A model generated the notes under the pieces. It ran no database searches. It was given only the letters and a program-made list of their open reading frames with translations, and was not told where the DNA came from. The position numbers and the translations under genes were made by a program. A stretch of DNA of 64,000 bases. Origin: Bradyrhizobium arachidis. Its GTDB lineage: Bacteria; Pseudomonadota; Alphaproteobacteria; Rhizobiales; Xanthobacteraceae. The stretch lies in assembly GCF_024758505.1 (NCBI RefSeq), contig NZ_CP077970.1:7130001-7194000 (forward strand), in the 5' to 3' direction. Positions 1 through 9,276 of this stretch are shown in pieces (the first letter of the stretch is position 1; the number at the start of each line of letters is the position of its first letter).

Positions 1-1001
1 GCGATTTCCGCCTTCTGATCGGGCTCCCATCGGTGGCGTGCATTTCGGAAGTGGCACTCGCCTGCGAGGGTCGCGGCAAAACCGCACCGAGGGTCGATCT
101 CCAGGGCGCGAGAGACGAGCCGAAGACTCTCTGCCGATCCTTCCCGCGTCCACGACTGGACGTGCTGTGCGCGAAGACAAAGGTCGTGGGCGCTGAGGTT
201 GTTCGGGCGACGTGACGCGATATCCATTTCCGTCTGAAGCAATCTTGGCTGAATGACGGAAACGACATTCACCGTGACCTCGTCCTGCAGCGCGAAGACG
301 TCGCTGAGGTCACCTTCAAATCGATCGGCCCAAAGGTGCGCGCCGGTCGTGGCATCAATCAATTGGCCCGCAATGCGCACTTTCCCCCCTGCCTTGCGCA
401 CACTTCCTTCCAGGACGTAGCGAACACCGAGCTCACGGCCGACCTGCTTGATGTCGACCGCCCTCCCTTTGTAGGTAAAGCTGGAATTGCGCGCGATCAC
501 GAAGAGCGATTTGAACCGCGAAAGGGCGGTGGTGATTTCGTCCACCATGCCATCCGCGAAATAGTCCTGCTCAGGATCACCGCTGAGATTGGTGAAGGGG
601 AGAACCGCGATCGAAGGCTTGTTGGGGAGCGCGAGCGCCGGCTTCGGCTGCTCGATCGCGTTGTCGACGGTTGCCATGTTCGCAGGCCCCCGCTCTTCCA
701 CAACTGGCGCAACGAAACGAAACCCCTTGCGCGGCAATGTCTTGATGAGGCGCTGTTCCTCGCCTGTATCGCCGATGACGTTCCGGGCGACATTTAGCCG
801 GGTCGTCAGCGCTGCATCGGACACGGTCCGCCCGTTCCAGATGGCGGCGATGAGGTCGTCCTTGCTGACGACGCGTTCCCGGTTACGGATCAGATAGTCG
901 AGCAGGTCGAACACCTGTGGCGCGACGGAGATGACGTCGGCCCCGCGATGCAACTCGCGCCGGACTGTATCGAATGCATACCCCTCGAAGAGATAACGCA
1001 A
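1..1001 (-). CDS. Winged-helix regulator with TolB-like and TPR regions (3' end beyond window)
   Basis: The protein runs off the left edge; about 333 residues are visible. Residues 1-100 form an OmpR/CadC-type winged-helix DNA-binding domain (RYLFEGYAFD at the start, then VAPQVFDLLDYL, and a wing ending LIKTLPRKGFRFVAPV). From about residue 130 comes a TolB-N-like domain (SIAVLPFTNLSGDPEQDYF, then VIARNSSFTYKG), followed by the first TPR-like helices (RALEIDPRCGFAATLAGEC). This order is typical of CadC/adenylate-cyclase-associated regulators abundant in rhizobia. The start is inferred as TTG at 1001, because an in-frame stop lies five codons upstream and there is no ATG. No transmembrane helix is visible in the part present. 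The target genes are unknown. Confidence 0.8.
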   Translation of the reverse strand, partial: MRYLFEGYAFDTVRRELHRGADVISVAPQVFDLLDYLIRNRERVVSKDDLIAAIWNGRTVSDAALTTRLNVARNVIGDTGEEQRLIKTLPRKGFRFVAPVVEERGPANMATVDNAIEQPKPALALPNKPSIAVLPFTNLSGDPEQDYFADGMVDEITTALSRFKSLFVIARNSSFTYKGRAVDIKQVGRELGVRYVLEGSVRKAGGKVRIAGQLIDATTGAHLWADRFEGDLSDVFALQDEVTVNVVSVIQPRLLQTEMDIASRRPNNLSAHDLCLRAQHVQSWTREGSAESLRLVSRALEIDPRCGFAATLAGECHFRNARHRWEPDQKAEI

Positions 1002-1176
1002 GCTGCGGATCCCTCAAGTGGCCTCCGACCATCGGGAGGCGCGTGAGCGCGAAGAAAACCACTGGATTCTACCAAGAGGCAAGCGCGTCCGGTAGACCGC
1101 ATTCGCAACGCGCAGGGCGCCCGAGCGTCTTCCTGCTCCGCCTTCGAGCAGGCGCCGGTCCCCAACGACGCGCGCC

Positions 1177-2370
1177 TCAGGCCATCACGACAGGCATCTC
1201 CTCGGCCAGCCCATAGACGCGCTGGGCTTCCGAAAAGCCCGCGATCGGGAATTCACCCAGTTCGGTCCAACCGGCGTTGCAGACGCCGACAAAGCTTTCG
1301 GACGCCACGACGGTGCGGCCGAGCCGGCCCGTGATCTTCTCCAGCCGTGCCGCGAGGTTCACGGCGCGGCCGATGCAGGTGAAGTCGAGCCGGTTGCCGC
1401 CGCCGATATTGCCATAGAGGATGTGGCCGACATGCAGCGCGACGCCGAAGCGGAAGCGCTCGATCACCTCGCCTACGGGAATGCTGAGCGCTTCCACGCT
1501 CGCGCGAGATTCCCGTGCGGCTTCCAGCACGCGCGAACAAACCTGGCTCGCATCACCCACATATTCGTCGATCGGGAACACGGCGAGCAGTCCGTCGCCC
1601 ATGAATTTCAAGACCTCGCCGCCATGCGCCCGGATCGCGGCGACCTGGCAGTCGAAGTATTGATTGAGGATCTGGACGACCGTCTCGGCCGGCAACCGAT
1701 CCGACAGCGCGGTGAAGCCACGCAAATCGGACAGCCAGATCACGGCCTGCATGGTCTCGGCGTGGCCGCGGCGGATCTGTCCGCCCATGATGCGCTCGCC
1801 GGCGCGGTTGCCGACATAGGTGTCGAGCAGCATCGAGGCGGTGCGGCGGAGCGTGATGATCTCGGTGATACGCGTCAGCGGCTTCGCCATCGAACGCAGC
1901 ACCGCGACCTGTTCGTCGGTGAAGCCGCCCGGCTGACGTGTGGTCAATGTCATCGCGTGGAAGGTATTGTCGAGGAAATGCAGCGGCAGCGCGAGATAGT
2001 CGGTCGCGCCTTCATTGCGCAGATCGACCAAGAATGGAAAGCGCTCCGCTTCGGGACCGTTGGGATCGCCCCTCACCTCCAGGCCTTCGCTGAAGACGAG
2101 GCTCAACGGGCTCCTCTTGAACCCCGGCGTCTCCTGGATCTCGAAGTCGACGGTACCGACCTCGACCTCGGCCGCGCCCTGTTTCCAGATGAAATTGCGG
2201 CCAAAGATTTCTGGATGCAGAGTGCGGATGAAGACACCGACGCGCCACAGCGGCAGGCCGGCCGCGACCATTCGCTCGCAACTTTCGGCCATCATCAGGC
2301 TTGGCGAGGCTGCCGAGCGCGCGCCGTCGATCAGCCAGTCCGTGATGGCGTTGAGTTCAACTGCATTCAT
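1177..2370 (-). CDS. Class III adenylate/guanylate cyclase domain protein
   Basis: This 397-residue soluble protein has an N-terminal GAF-like region (about 20-190) and a C-terminal class III nucleotide cyclase domain (about 205-380). The two metal-binding aspartates are visible: D215 in SDLRGFT and D259 in KFMGDGLLAVF. The downstream DFTCIGRAVNLAARLEK block carries the Asn and Arg that support the transition state. The Lys in LKFMGDG and the Thr in FTCIG fit ATP rather than GTP as substrate, but this is inference. It lies 59 bp downstream of aroC on the same strand and may be cotranscribed. No membrane segment is seen. The start is the ATG at 2370. Confidence 0.88.
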   Translation of the reverse strand: MNAVELNAITDWLIDGARSAASPSLMMAESCERMVAAGLPLWRVGVFIRTLHPEIFGRNFIWKQGAAEVEVGTVDFEIQETPGFKRSPLSLVFSEGLEVRGDPNGPEAERFPFLVDLRNEGATDYLALPLHFLDNTFHAMTLTTRQPGGFTDEQVAVLRSMAKPLTRITEIITLRRTASMLLDTYVGNRAGERIMGGQIRRGHAETMQAVIWLSDLRGFTALSDRLPAETVVQILNQYFDCQVAAIRAHGGEVLKFMGDGLLAVFPIDEYVGDASQVCSRVLEAARESRASVEALSIPVGEVIERFRFGVALHVGHILYGNIGGGNRLDFTCIGRAVNLAARLEKITGRLGRTVVASESFVGVCNAGWTELGEFPIAGFSEAQRVYGLAEEMPVVMA

Positions 2371-2429
2371 GGCGCCGCAATTTGCGGGCGAAGGTCCCTG
2401 CCCGTCAAGCTGACCAGATGTCAGAACAG

Positions 2430-3518
2430 CTAGCGCCCGACCTGCCCGCGGTCGCGCAGGAAGTGATCGGCCAGCACGCAGGCCATCATGGCCTCGCCTA
2501 CGGGAACCGCGCGGATACCGACGCAGGGGTCGTGGCGGCCCTTGGTCATGATCTCGGTGTCGGCGCCCTTGCGATCGACGGTCAGGCGCGGCTGGAGGAT
2601 CGACGAGGTCGGCTTCACCGCAAAGCGCACCACCACCGGCTGCCCTGTGGAGATGCCGCCCAGCACGCCACCGGCATGGTTGGACAGGAAGCGCGTGCCG
2701 TCGTTGCCGGTGCGCATCTCGTCCGCATTCTCCTCGCCCGTGAGCTCGGCTGCGCCAAAGCCGGCGCCGATCTCGACGCCCTTCACCGCGTTGATGGTCA
2801 TCATCGCGCCGGCGAGATCAGAATCGAGCTTTGCATAGATCGGCGCGCCCAAACCTGCGGGCACGCCTTCCGCCACCACCTCGATGACAGCGCCGATCGA
2901 CGAACCGCTCTTGCGGATGCCGTCGAGATAGGTTTCGAAGAACGCGGCCTTGTCCTTGTCCGGACAGAAGAACGGATTCTTCGCAATCTCGTCCCAGTCC
3001 CATTTGTCGCGATCGATCTTGTGCGGACCGATCTGCACCAGCGCGCCGCGCACCTTGACGTCGGGCATCACTTTTCGCGCGATGGCACCGGCCGCAACCC
3101 GCATCGCGGTCTCGCGCGCCGATGAACGCCCGCCGCCGCGATAGTCGCGCAGGCCGTACTTCGCCTCGTAGGTGAAGTCGGCGTGGCCGGGACGAAACTT
3201 GTCCTTGATCTCGGAATAGTCCTTCGAGCGCTGGTCGGTGTTCTCGATCAACAGCCCGATCGGCGTGCCCGTCGTGACCTGCACGCCGGTCTCCGGATGC
3301 GCCATCACCCCGGAGAGGATTTTGACCTGGTCCGGCTCCTGGCGCTGGGTCGTGAAGCGCGACTGGCCGGGACGGCGGCGATCGAGGTCGCGCTGGATGT
3401 CGGCCTCGGTGAGCGGGATCAGAGGCGGACAGCCGTCGACCACGCAGCCGATCGCCACCCCATGGCTCTCGCCAAAGGTGGTGACGCGGAACATATGGCC
3501 GAAGGTGTTGAAGGACAT
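2430..3518 (-). CDS. aroC: Chorismate synthase
   Basis: Chorismate synthase converts 5-enolpyruvylshikimate 3-phosphate to chorismate, the last step of the shikimate pathway, using reduced FMN. The product is 362 residues, a normal length. It begins [20 protein letters not shown], and family signatures are present: the GESHG block, [14 protein letters not shown], the [11 protein letters not shown] stretch and a C-terminal [12 protein letters not shown]. An upstream TTG at 3548 would add ten residues that do not match the family start, so the ATG at 3518 is chosen. The nearest Shine-Dalgarno (GAGG, 12 nt upstream) is poor. The upstream gap carries a palindromic repeat. Confidence 0.97.
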   Translation of the reverse strand: MSFNTFGHMFRVTTFGESHGVAIGCVVDGCPPLIPLTEADIQRDLDRRRPGQSRFTTQRQEPDQVKILSGVMAHPETGVQVTTGTPIGLLIENTDQRSKDYSEIKDKFRPGHADFTYEAKYGLRDYRGGGRSSARETAMRVAAGAIARKVMPDVKVRGALVQIGPHKIDRDKWDWDEIAKNPFFCPDKDKAAFFETYLDGIRKSGSSIGAVIEVVAEGVPAGLGAPIYAKLDSDLAGAMMTINAVKGVEIGAGFGAAELTGEENADEMRTGNDGTRFLSNHAGGVLGGISTGQPVVVRFAVKPTSSILQPRLTVDRKGADTEIMTKGRHDPCVGIRAVPVGEAMMACVLADHFLRDRGQVGR

Positions 3519-3607
3519 GCCGAACTGTCGCCTCGTGTTGATCTTCAACGTTTATGTTGAATGTCAACGTCGTAGCCCCGAGGGGCACCAGGTTCAACCC
3601 CCGTTCC

Positions 3608-3687
3608 CGTCATTCCGGGGCGATGCGAAGCATCGAACCCGGAATCTCGAGATTCCGGGTTCGCCCTGCGGGCGCCCCGGAATGACG
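3608..3687. repeat. GTCATTCCGG palindromic intergenic element, copy A
   Basis: An 80-bp element with inverted ends CGTCATTCCGGGGC and GCCCCGGAATGACG. Internal palindromes include GATGCGAAGCATC and CCCGGAATCTCGAGATTCCGGG, so the RNA could form a compound hairpin. It sits between the convergently read-through ends of aroC's leader and the histidine phosphatase gene. Related copies lie at 10039, 16703 and 17764. Confidence 0.85.
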
Positions 3688-3696
3688 ATGTGCATA

Positions 3697-4296
3697 TTAA
3701 CTATACTTCGCCAACCGCCCGTCGCGGAACACGTAAACGGTCCCCTGCTCGATATAGAGCTCGGCGGCGCTGGCCGCCGTTTCCAGGCCGAGCGAGACCA
3801 TCAGGGCCCGCGCGGTGCCGCCATGGGCGACCGCGACCGTGTCCCCTTCAAGCGAATTGTACCAGTCGCGCATGCGGACCTGCACGTCCGCATAGGTCTC
3901 GCCGCCCTTCGGCGCCACGGTCCATTTGTCGACCAGGCGCCGGGCGTAAACTTGCGGATCAGCCGCGTCGCTCTCGGCCAGCGTCAGCCCCTCCCACGCG
4001 CCATAGCCGATCTCGCGCAGGCGATCGTCGAGCGCGTAATCGGCGACCGGCAGTTCGAGCTTGCTGCGCACGATCTCCATGGTCTGGCGTGCGCGACCGA
4101 GCGGGCTCGACACATAAGGCAGTGAGGTCTTGCCGCGGCCGTCGCGCGCGAAGAGATCGGCGAGGATGCCTGCGGCCTGAACCGCCTGCGAGCGGCCGCG
4201 CGCATTCAACGCGATGTCCCTGGTGCCCTGGAGCCGGCCGAGCGCATTCCACTCGGTTTCGCCGTGGCGAAGATAATAGATCGTTGGCGCGGGCAT
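3697..4296 (-). CDS. Histidine phosphatase family protein (phosphoglycerate-mutase-like)
   Basis: This 199-residue protein belongs to the histidine phosphatase (branch 1) superfamily. The catalytic RHG motif is in YYLRHGETEWNALGRLQG near residue 10, the second conserved block is SPLGRARQTMEIV, the acid/base region is EIGYGAWEGL, and the second catalytic His is in AVAHGGTARAL. It could dephosphorylate small phosphometabolites; the size fits GpmB/CobC-like broad-specificity phosphatases rather than a glycolytic mutase, and no cobalamin genes are nearby. It lies 15 bp downstream of the fabI stop on the same strand, so the two are probably cotranscribed. The exact substrate cannot be read from the sequence. 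Confidence 0.88.
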   Translation of the reverse strand: MPAPTIYYLRHGETEWNALGRLQGTRDIALNARGRSQAVQAAGILADLFARDGRGKTSLPYVSSPLGRARQTMEIVRSKLELPVADYALDDRLREIGYGAWEGLTLAESDAADPQVYARRLVDKWTVAPKGGETYADVQVRMRDWYNSLEGDTVAVAHGGTARALMVSLGLETAASAAELYIEQGTVYVFRDGRLAKYS

Positions 4297-4311
4297 TTTC
4301 GGCGCTGAAGA

Positions 4312-5127
4312 TCAGTCTTTCCCGCCGAGCGAGATATCGGGCGCCTCCGGCCGCTTCATACCGAGCACGTGATAGCCGGAATCGACGTGATGCACCTCGC
4401 CGGTGACGCCGCGCGACAGGTCGGACAGGAAATACAGCGCGCTGCCGCCGACGTCCTCGGTCGACACGTTGCGCCGCAGCGGCGCGTTGTATTCGTTCCA
4501 CTTCAGGATATAGCGGAAGTCGCCGATGCCGGAGGCCGCGAGCGTCTTGATCGGGCCCGCCGAGATCGCGTTGACGCGGATGTTCTTCTCGCCGAGATCG
4601 GCGGCGAGATAGCGCACGCTGGCTTCCAGCGCCGCCTTTGCCACGCCCATGATGTTGTAATGCGGCATCCACTTTTCGGCGCCGTAATAAGAGAGCGTGA
4701 TGAGAGAGCCGCCATCGGTCATCAGCTTCTCGGCGCGCTGCGCCACCGCGGTGAACGAATAGCAGGAGATCAGCATCGACTTGGTGAAGTTTTCCTGCGT
4801 GGTGTCGACATAGCGGCCCTCGAGCTGTTCGCCATAGGCGATCGCGTGCACCAGGAAGTCGATCTTGCCCCACTTCTCCTTCAACACCGCGAACGCAGCG
4901 TCGATCGTCGCAGCATCGGTGACGTCGCAATGGCCGAGCACGAGGCCGCCGATCTCGGCGGCGAGCGGCTCGACGCGCTTCTTCAGCGCATCGCCCTGGT
5001 AGGTGAACGCGAGCTCGGCGCCGGCCGCGTGGCATGCCTTGGCGATGCCCCAGGCGATCGAGCGGTTGTTGGCAACGCCGAGGACGACCCCGCGCTTGCC
5101 TTGCATCAGACCGGAATTCTGCGCCAT
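4312..5127 (-). CDS. fabI: Enoyl-[acyl-carrier-protein] reductase (NADH)
   Basis: FabI reduces trans-2-enoyl-ACP in the elongation cycle of type II fatty-acid synthesis. The 271-residue product opens MAQNSGLMQGKRGVVLGVAN, with the altered FabI nucleotide-binding motif (GVANNRSIAWGIA) instead of the classical SDR TGxxxGIG. The catalytic residues are visible as Tyr147, Tyr157 and Lys164 (YNIMGVAK, the FabI Tyr-x6-Lys spacing). A TTG at 5139 would add four residues; the ATG at 5127, preceded by GGATAAAGAG, is preferred. The histidine phosphatase gene follows after 15 bp. Bradyrhizobia often carry several fabI copies, so this may be one of a set. Confidence 0.95.
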   Translation of the reverse strand: MAQNSGLMQGKRGVVLGVANNRSIAWGIAKACHAAGAELAFTYQGDALKKRVEPLAAEIGGLVLGHCDVTDAATIDAAFAVLKEKWGKIDFLVHAIAYGEQLEGRYVDTTQENFTKSMLISCYSFTAVAQRAEKLMTDGGSLITLSYYGAEKWMPHYNIMGVAKAALEASVRYLAADLGEKNIRVNAISAGPIKTLAASGIGDFRYILKWNEYNAPLRRNVSTEDVGGSALYFLSDLSRGVTGEVHHVDSGYHVLGMKRPEAPDISLGGKD

Positions 5128-5252
5128 CTCTTTATCCAATCCAGCTGGATTTTTCAGTTCTGGAGGTACACCAGCCCTCCATTGCGGTACAGTCCTAATC
5201 CGCGGCGTTAACGCTGTTTCCAGCGCCGGAATAGCCGTTCCAGTCAGGGGTT

Positions 5253-5786
5253 ATGATGGGTAAGGCGCTCGCGCCGGACCAGTCGAATCGAGGCGGCATG
5301 AGTGCCTTTCGCCAGAGTGTGGAAGCCATGATCCCGGCGTTGCGCCGCTATGCGCGTGCGCTGGCGCGCGACAGCGACGTGGCCGACGATCTGGTGCAGG
5401 ACACGCTGGTGCGCGCGTTGCGCTCCGAACGGTTGTTTCTCGGCGGGGACGTCAGGAGCTGGCTCTACACAATCCTGACCAACCTCAACAAGAACCGTCG
5501 CCGGTCGCTGGCGCGACGGCCGCAATTCATACCGCTGTCGGAGAACAATCCCGACGCCAGCGGCACCGAGGCGGAAGGACGCGACATCGAGAAGGCGCTC
5601 GCAACGCTGGTCGAGGAGCAGCGCTCGGTGCTGCTGCTCGTGATGCTGGAGGGGCTGAGCTATCGCGAAGTCGCCGACATCCAGGGCGTGCCGATCGGCA
5701 CCGTGATGTCGCGGCTCGCGCGCGCCCGGGCTCATATCAAGGCGGCGCTCGAAGGGACGCGCCCGGCGCTGAGACGGGTGAAATGA
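5253..5786 (+). CDS. ECF-family RNA polymerase sigma factor
   Basis: This 177-residue extracytoplasmic-function sigma factor has region 2 at about residues 20-85 (LRRYARALARDSDVADDLVQ, then SWLYTILTNLNKN) and region 4 at about 115-165 (LLLVMLEGLSYREVADIQGV, then MSRLARAR, the helix-turn-helix). It should direct RNA polymerase to a small regulon when released by its anti-sigma factor, encoded 106 bp downstream. Starts at 5253, 5256 and 5298 are possible; the last has GAGG close by and begins MSAFRQSV, where family alignment really starts. The stop overlaps the start of a 37-codon reading frame. It is not the general-stress factor EcfG, as no NepR or PhyR gene is adjacent. Confidence 0.9.
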   Translation: MMGKALAPDQSNRGGMSAFRQSVEAMIPALRRYARALARDSDVADDLVQDTLVRALRSERLFLGGDVRSWLYTILTNLNKNRRRSLARRPQFIPLSENNPDASGTEAEGRDIEKALATLVEEQRSVLLLVMLEGLSYREVADIQGVPIGTVMSRLARARAHIKAALEGTRPALRRVK

Positions 5787-5896
5787 TGGCAGGGTTCATG
5801 CAACGGATGGTGCAGGTCCTGCGCACCGACAAGGGACCAACGGATTTGAACCGCAGACGAGAATTTGGGCCGACGAGCCAGAGACGACCGCGATGA
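5783..5896 (+). CDS. Possible 37-residue micro-ORF linking sigma and anti-sigma genes
   Basis: A short frame begins with two ATGs at 5783 and 5786 that overlap the sigma-factor stop (ATGATG). It ends in a TGA at 5894-5896 that overlaps the anti-sigma ATG (ATGA). The peptide would be basic at its C-terminal end (NRRREFGPTSQRRPR), with no recognised domain. The two overlaps look like a translational-coupling relay that carries ribosomes across the 106-bp gap, but such a short frame could also arise by chance. No independent strong ribosome-binding site is visible. Confidence 0.3.
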   Translation: MMAGFMQRMVQVLRTDKGPTDLNRRREFGPTSQRRPR

Positions 5897-6666
5897 CCGA
5901 GGACCGCAAGATTTCAGTCACCGAAGACGAATTGCACGCCTATGTCGACGGCGAACTGCCGGCTGAGCGCCGCGCCGATGTCGAGGCCTGGCTGACCGCC
6001 CACCCTGAAGAGGCCGAGCGGGTGCAGTCCTGGCGGACCATGGCCGAGTTGCTACATGCCCGCTACGACGCAGTCGCGCATGAGCCGGTGCCGAAGCGGC
6101 TGGAGATCGAGCGGCTGATGCGCCGGCCGCGGCAGTGGATCTACGGCGCGGCGGCGGCCGCCCTGGTCGCCTTCGTCGCCGGCGGCGCGACCGGCTGGGT
6201 GGCGCATGGCGCCGCCAGCAAGCCGTCGGTCTTCCGGGCCTTTACCGTCGATGCGCTCGACGCCCATCGCCTCTACGTCGTCGAGGTCCGGCATCCCGTC
6301 GAGGTGCCCGGCAATGAGCGCGCCCATCTCCAGGCCTGGCTGACCAAGCGCTGCGGCTGGACCGTGTTCGCACCCGATCTGGAGGCGAGCGGGCTAAAAC
6401 TCGTCGGCGGCCGGCTGTTGCCGGGGCCGAACGGGCCGGCGTCTTTCCTGATGTATGAGGGCGCCTCGGGCGAGCGCTTCACGATCTACACCGCCAAGAC
6501 CGAAAGCGGCGAGACGCAGATGCGCTACGCGACGATGGACAAGGACAGTGCACTGTTCTGGGCCGACCGCGGCGTCGGCTATGTCGTGAGCGGCGGCGGA
6601 GATCGCGACCGGCTCACCAAGGTGGCACGGGCCGTCTACGACCAGGCGGAGAAAAACGGCATCTAG
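5893..6666 (+). CDS. Anti-sigma factor, single-pass membrane protein
   Basis: This 257-residue protein is inferred to hold the upstream ECF sigma factor at the membrane. The N-terminal cytoplasmic part (1-75) contains the helical anti-sigma signature ELHAYVDGELPAERRADVEA, with the DGEL...R pattern but no HxxxCxxC zinc motif, so it is a zinc-free type. One transmembrane helix follows at about 80-103 (WIYGAAAAALVAFVAGGATG). The remainder is periplasmic, ending FWADRGVGYVVSGGGDRDRL, resembling anti-sigma C-terminal domains common in Bradyrhizobium and Rhodopseudomonas. Gene order and the near-coupled start support a sigma/anti-sigma operon. The signal sensed is unknown. Confidence 0.87.
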   Translation: MTEDRKISVTEDELHAYVDGELPAERRADVEAWLTAHPEEAERVQSWRTMAELLHARYDAVAHEPVPKRLEIERLMRRPRQWIYGAAAAALVAFVAGGATGWVAHGAASKPSVFRAFTVDALDAHRLYVVEVRHPVEVPGNERAHLQAWLTKRCGWTVFAPDLEASGLKLVGGRLLPGPNGPASFLMYEGASGERFTIYTAKTESGETQMRYATMDKDSALFWADRGVGYVVSGGGDRDRLTKVARAVYDQAEKNGI

Positions 6667-6985
6667 ACAACCGCGCAAACGCGCCGCCCAGATTCGGTCA
6701 TCGAAAATTTGGAATCACGACATGGACGCGTCTCATTATCGTACCGCATGATCACGCGAAAATGAGCAGCGTTCGATCCGCCGATCGACGCGGGCGGCCT
6801 CGATTGGGGTTTTTGGTACCGCGCTGGTCCCCCTCTCGAGGCCGCACCTTATCGGCGGCTGCCAAGCCGATCTGGCCGTGCAGCCGGCACGCCGGACACG
6901 ATAGCGTCGAAGCGCCATCGCGCTCCAGGCGTTCGTTTGAGCATCAACCTGTTGGGAAATGCTCTGAGGCAGCGGCAGCTCATGC
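6667..6985. other. Intergenic region between anti-sigma gene and DnaJ-type gene
   Basis: This 319-bp gap lies between the converging anti-sigma (+) and DnaJ-like (-) genes. Short open frames here lack a ribosome-binding site and have shuffled Arg/Ser-rich compositions, so none is called. No clear terminator hairpin, repeat copy or RNA gene is visible. Confidence 0.5.
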
Positions 6986-7945
6986 CTAGCCGAGCCCGCT
7001 GCGCGGATTGTAGGGGTGTTGGTCCCGCCACTTCTCCATCAATGCCTCAAGCTCGGCATCGTTCCCGTCCGGTAGCATAATCCGGGTAGTGACGAAGAGG
7101 TCGCCGGTACCGCCGGTCTTCGGCAGGCCCTTGCCCTTGAGGCGGAAGGTTCGGCCCGACGAGGTGTTTTTCGGAATCGTCAACTCCACCGCGTTGCCCA
7201 GCGTCGGAACGCGGACCTTGCCGCCGAGCACGGCCTCATAGAGCGTGATCGGCAGATCGACCCGCAAGTCGGCGCCGTCGACCTTGAAGAAGGCATGCGG
7301 GGCGACCGTGATCGTGATCAGGAGATCGCCGGGCGGATGGCCGGGCGCGGTCTCGCCCTGCCCCTTCAGCCGGATCTGCTGGCCACTGGTGACGCCGGCC
7401 GGAATCTTGACGTTGAGCTCCTTGCCGGTCGGCAGCCGGACGCGCTTCTCGCCGCCCTGAACCGCCTCTTCCAGCGAGACCGTCATGGCGACGTTCAGGT
7501 CGAGATCGACCCCGATCCCGCCAGTGTCGAACTCGAATTGGGTGCCGCCGGCGCCCGCGCGGCCGCCGCGCGCTCCGCCGCCGAACATGCTGTTGAGGAT
7601 GTCCTCGAACGCGCCGCCGCCACCCGGACCGGCGCCGCCGGACCGGAATGTGTAGCTTTCGAACCCGCCCGGGCCTGCTCGTCCACGCGCACCGCCGCCG
7701 CCCGGAAAACCCTGGAAGCGCGGCTTGCCGTCAGCATCGATCTCGCCCCGGTCGAACTGCTTGCGCTTGTCCTCGTCGCCGAGGATTTCGTTGGCCGTGT
7801 TGAGCTCGGCAAAACGCTCGGCCGCCTTCGGGTCGTTCTTGTTGCTGTCGGGATGATGCTTCTTGGCGAGCTTGCGATAGGCGCTCTTGATCGCGGCAGC
7901 GTTGGCGCTCCGCGGCACCCCCAAGACCTCATAGGGGTCGCGCAT
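6986..7945 (-). CDS. DnaJ C-terminal domain chaperone (CbpA-like, class B J protein)
   Basis: This 319-residue Hsp40 has an N-terminal J domain (1-65) with the invariant HPD tripeptide in [10 protein letters not shown], a long Gly/Phe-rich linker (about 75-140, [16 protein letters not shown]), and two C-terminal substrate-binding beta domains (about 145-310). The zinc-finger CxxCxGxG repeats of DnaJ are absent, which places it with CbpA/class B co-chaperones rather than DnaJ proper. It would stimulate DnaK ATPase and deliver clients. The start ATG at 7945 is preceded by AGGGAAATCG further upstream; spacing is not ideal. It stands alone on this strand. Confidence 0.93.
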   Translation of the reverse strand: MRDPYEVLGVPRSANAAAIKSAYRKLAKKHHPDSNKNDPKAAERFAELNTANEILGDEDKRKQFDRGEIDADGKPRFQGFPGGGGARGRAGPGGFESYTFRSGGAGPGGGGAFEDILNSMFGGGARGGRAGAGGTQFEFDTGGIGVDLDLNVAMTVSLEEAVQGGEKRVRLPTGKELNVKIPAGVTSGQQIRLKGQGETAPGHPPGDLLITITVAPHAFFKVDGADLRVDLPITLYEAVLGGKVRVPTLGNAVELTIPKNTSSGRTFRLKGKGLPKTGGTGDLFVTTRIMLPDGNDAELEALMEKWRDQHPYNPRSGLG

Positions 7946-8070
7946 CCGTCACGTCTCCTTCAGGGAAATCGATTGTTCCAAAGGGCTCCCCGCCCCACCT
8001 GACGTTCATCTGGGGTGCCCGTGGCATTTTTGCAACTCACACAGCAGCCTATTCCGGCAGTGGGGCTAAA

Positions 8071-8499
8071 TTAGCTCCGCCATGGCTTTAGCGTATGAAT
8101 CTCCCAGCGGCCATGGCCGGCCTGGCAGCCGGCGCCCTGAAGCCAGCTTTCGGTGCGGCCGTTGACATAGCTCGCCAGAAAATCCCGGCACTTGCGGCCA
8201 TCCTCTGCGGCGTAGGACTGCGCGATCGGGGTCACCGAGCCGCGCGCCCCGGTCTCCGGATTCTCCCAGTGCTGGCTGGAATCCTTGTCGCCCTTGCTCA
8301 GGACGTCGGAGGCGGCGTTGCGGGCAAAGGCCAGATCGCTGTCGGTCGGGGGCGCCTCTTTTTCCGGGATGGAGGCGGTGACGTCGCTGTCGTCCATCTT
8401 GGCCAACGGCCCCTTCTCAAGTCCTTTGGCGAGCTGCGCGCCGTCGTTGCGCGAGAAGCTGCAACCGCCGGTGCCGAGCCCGATCAGAATCATCGTCAT
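8071..8499 (-). CDS. Small lipoprotein of the RT0821/Lpp0805 surface-antigen type
   Basis: A predicted outer-membrane lipoprotein of about 142 residues. A hydrophobic stretch MTMILIGLGTGGC ends at a cysteine with residues GTGGC, compatible with a lipobox. The mature part includes SDVTASIPEKEAP, then a C-terminal domain with HWENPETGARGSVTPI, a CRDFLASYV segment and a final QGAGCQAGHGRWEIHTL. That domain resembles the RT0821/Lpp0805 surface proteins of alphaproteobacteria, a comparison made from memory. The start is uncertain: the ATG at 8499 gives a signal peptide short of positive charge, while a TTG at 8571 would give a fuller, basic signal peptide. It is divergent from pdxH. Confidence 0.7.
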   Translation of the reverse strand: MTMILIGLGTGGCSFSRNDGAQLAKGLEKGPLAKMDDSDVTASIPEKEAPPTDSDLAFARNAASDVLSKGDKDSSQHWENPETGARGSVTPIAQSYAAEDGRKCRDFLASYVNGRTESWLQGAGCQAGHGRWEIHTLKPWRS

Positions 8500-8612
8500 G
8501 ACGAGGCCGGAGGGCCGGATCGCCGATAGGCCAACGCGTCCCCATGCCCTATATAGGGCGATAGTGGACAACAGCGCGCTTTGGGCCGCGGTACGCAACT
8601 CGGACTCCAGAC

Positions 8613-9254
8613 ATGACCGACACGACCTCGATGAAACACCAGACACCCTTAACATCCGGTGATTTCACCGCCGCCGAGGAACCCTTTGCGCTGTTCGAGG
8701 CCTGGTTGAACGAGGCGATCAAGAGCGAACCGAACGATCCGAACGCCATGGCGCTCGCCACCGTCGACGCGGACGGGCTGCCGGACGTGCGTATGGTGCT
8801 GATGAAAGGCTTCGATTCCGACGGTTTCGTCTTCTACAGCCACATCGCCAGCCAAAAGGGCCGCGAGCTCGCCGCAAATCCTAAGGCCGCGTTACTTTTT
8901 CACTGGAAGTCGCTGCGCCGGCAGGTGCGCATCCGCGGCAACGTGTCGCCTGTCACCGATGCCGAGGCCGATGCCTATTTTGCCACCCGCCCCAAGCAGG
9001 CGCAGATCGGTGCCTGGGCAAGCAAGCAGTCGCAGGCCCTGGAGAGCCGCTTCGCCTTCGAGCAGGCGATCGCCAAGGTCGCCGCCAAATACATCATCGG
9101 CGAAGTGCCGCGACCGCCCGGCTGGAGCGGTTGGCGCATCACGCCTGTGCGTATCGAGTTCTGGCATGACCGCCCGTTCCGCTTGCACGACCGCATCGAA
9201 TTTCGCCGTGACGCGGCCGGCCAGCCGTGGTCCAAGACGCGGATGTATCCTTAA
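8613..9254 (+). CDS. pdxH: Pyridoxamine/pyridoxine 5'-phosphate oxidase
   Basis: PdxH oxidises pyridoxine or pyridoxamine 5'-phosphate to pyridoxal 5'-phosphate with FMN and oxygen. The 213-residue product is a normal length. Family blocks include [20 protein letters not shown], the FMN-binding [35 protein letters not shown] and the diagnostic C-terminal [14 protein letters not shown] with a final RMYP. The second ATG, six codons in, is an alternative start. An SDR gene follows 22 bp downstream in the same direction and may share the transcript; the lipoprotein gene diverges upstream. Confidence 0.96.
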   Translation: MTDTTSMKHQTPLTSGDFTAAEEPFALFEAWLNEAIKSEPNDPNAMALATVDADGLPDVRMVLMKGFDSDGFVFYSHIASQKGRELAANPKAALLFHWKSLRRQVRIRGNVSPVTDAEADAYFATRPKQAQIGAWASKQSQALESRFAFEQAIAKVAAKYIIGEVPRPPGWSGWRITPVRIEFWHDRPFRLHDRIEFRRDAAGQPWSKTRMYP

Positions 9255-9276
9255 GAGTTGCGACTGAAAGAGTTCA

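Noticed and set aside
6762..6989. A 75-codon + frame between anti-sigma and DnaJ-type genes
   Set aside because: Arg/Ser/Pro-rich shuffled composition, no ribosome-binding site and overlap with the DnaJ-type gene's 3' end.
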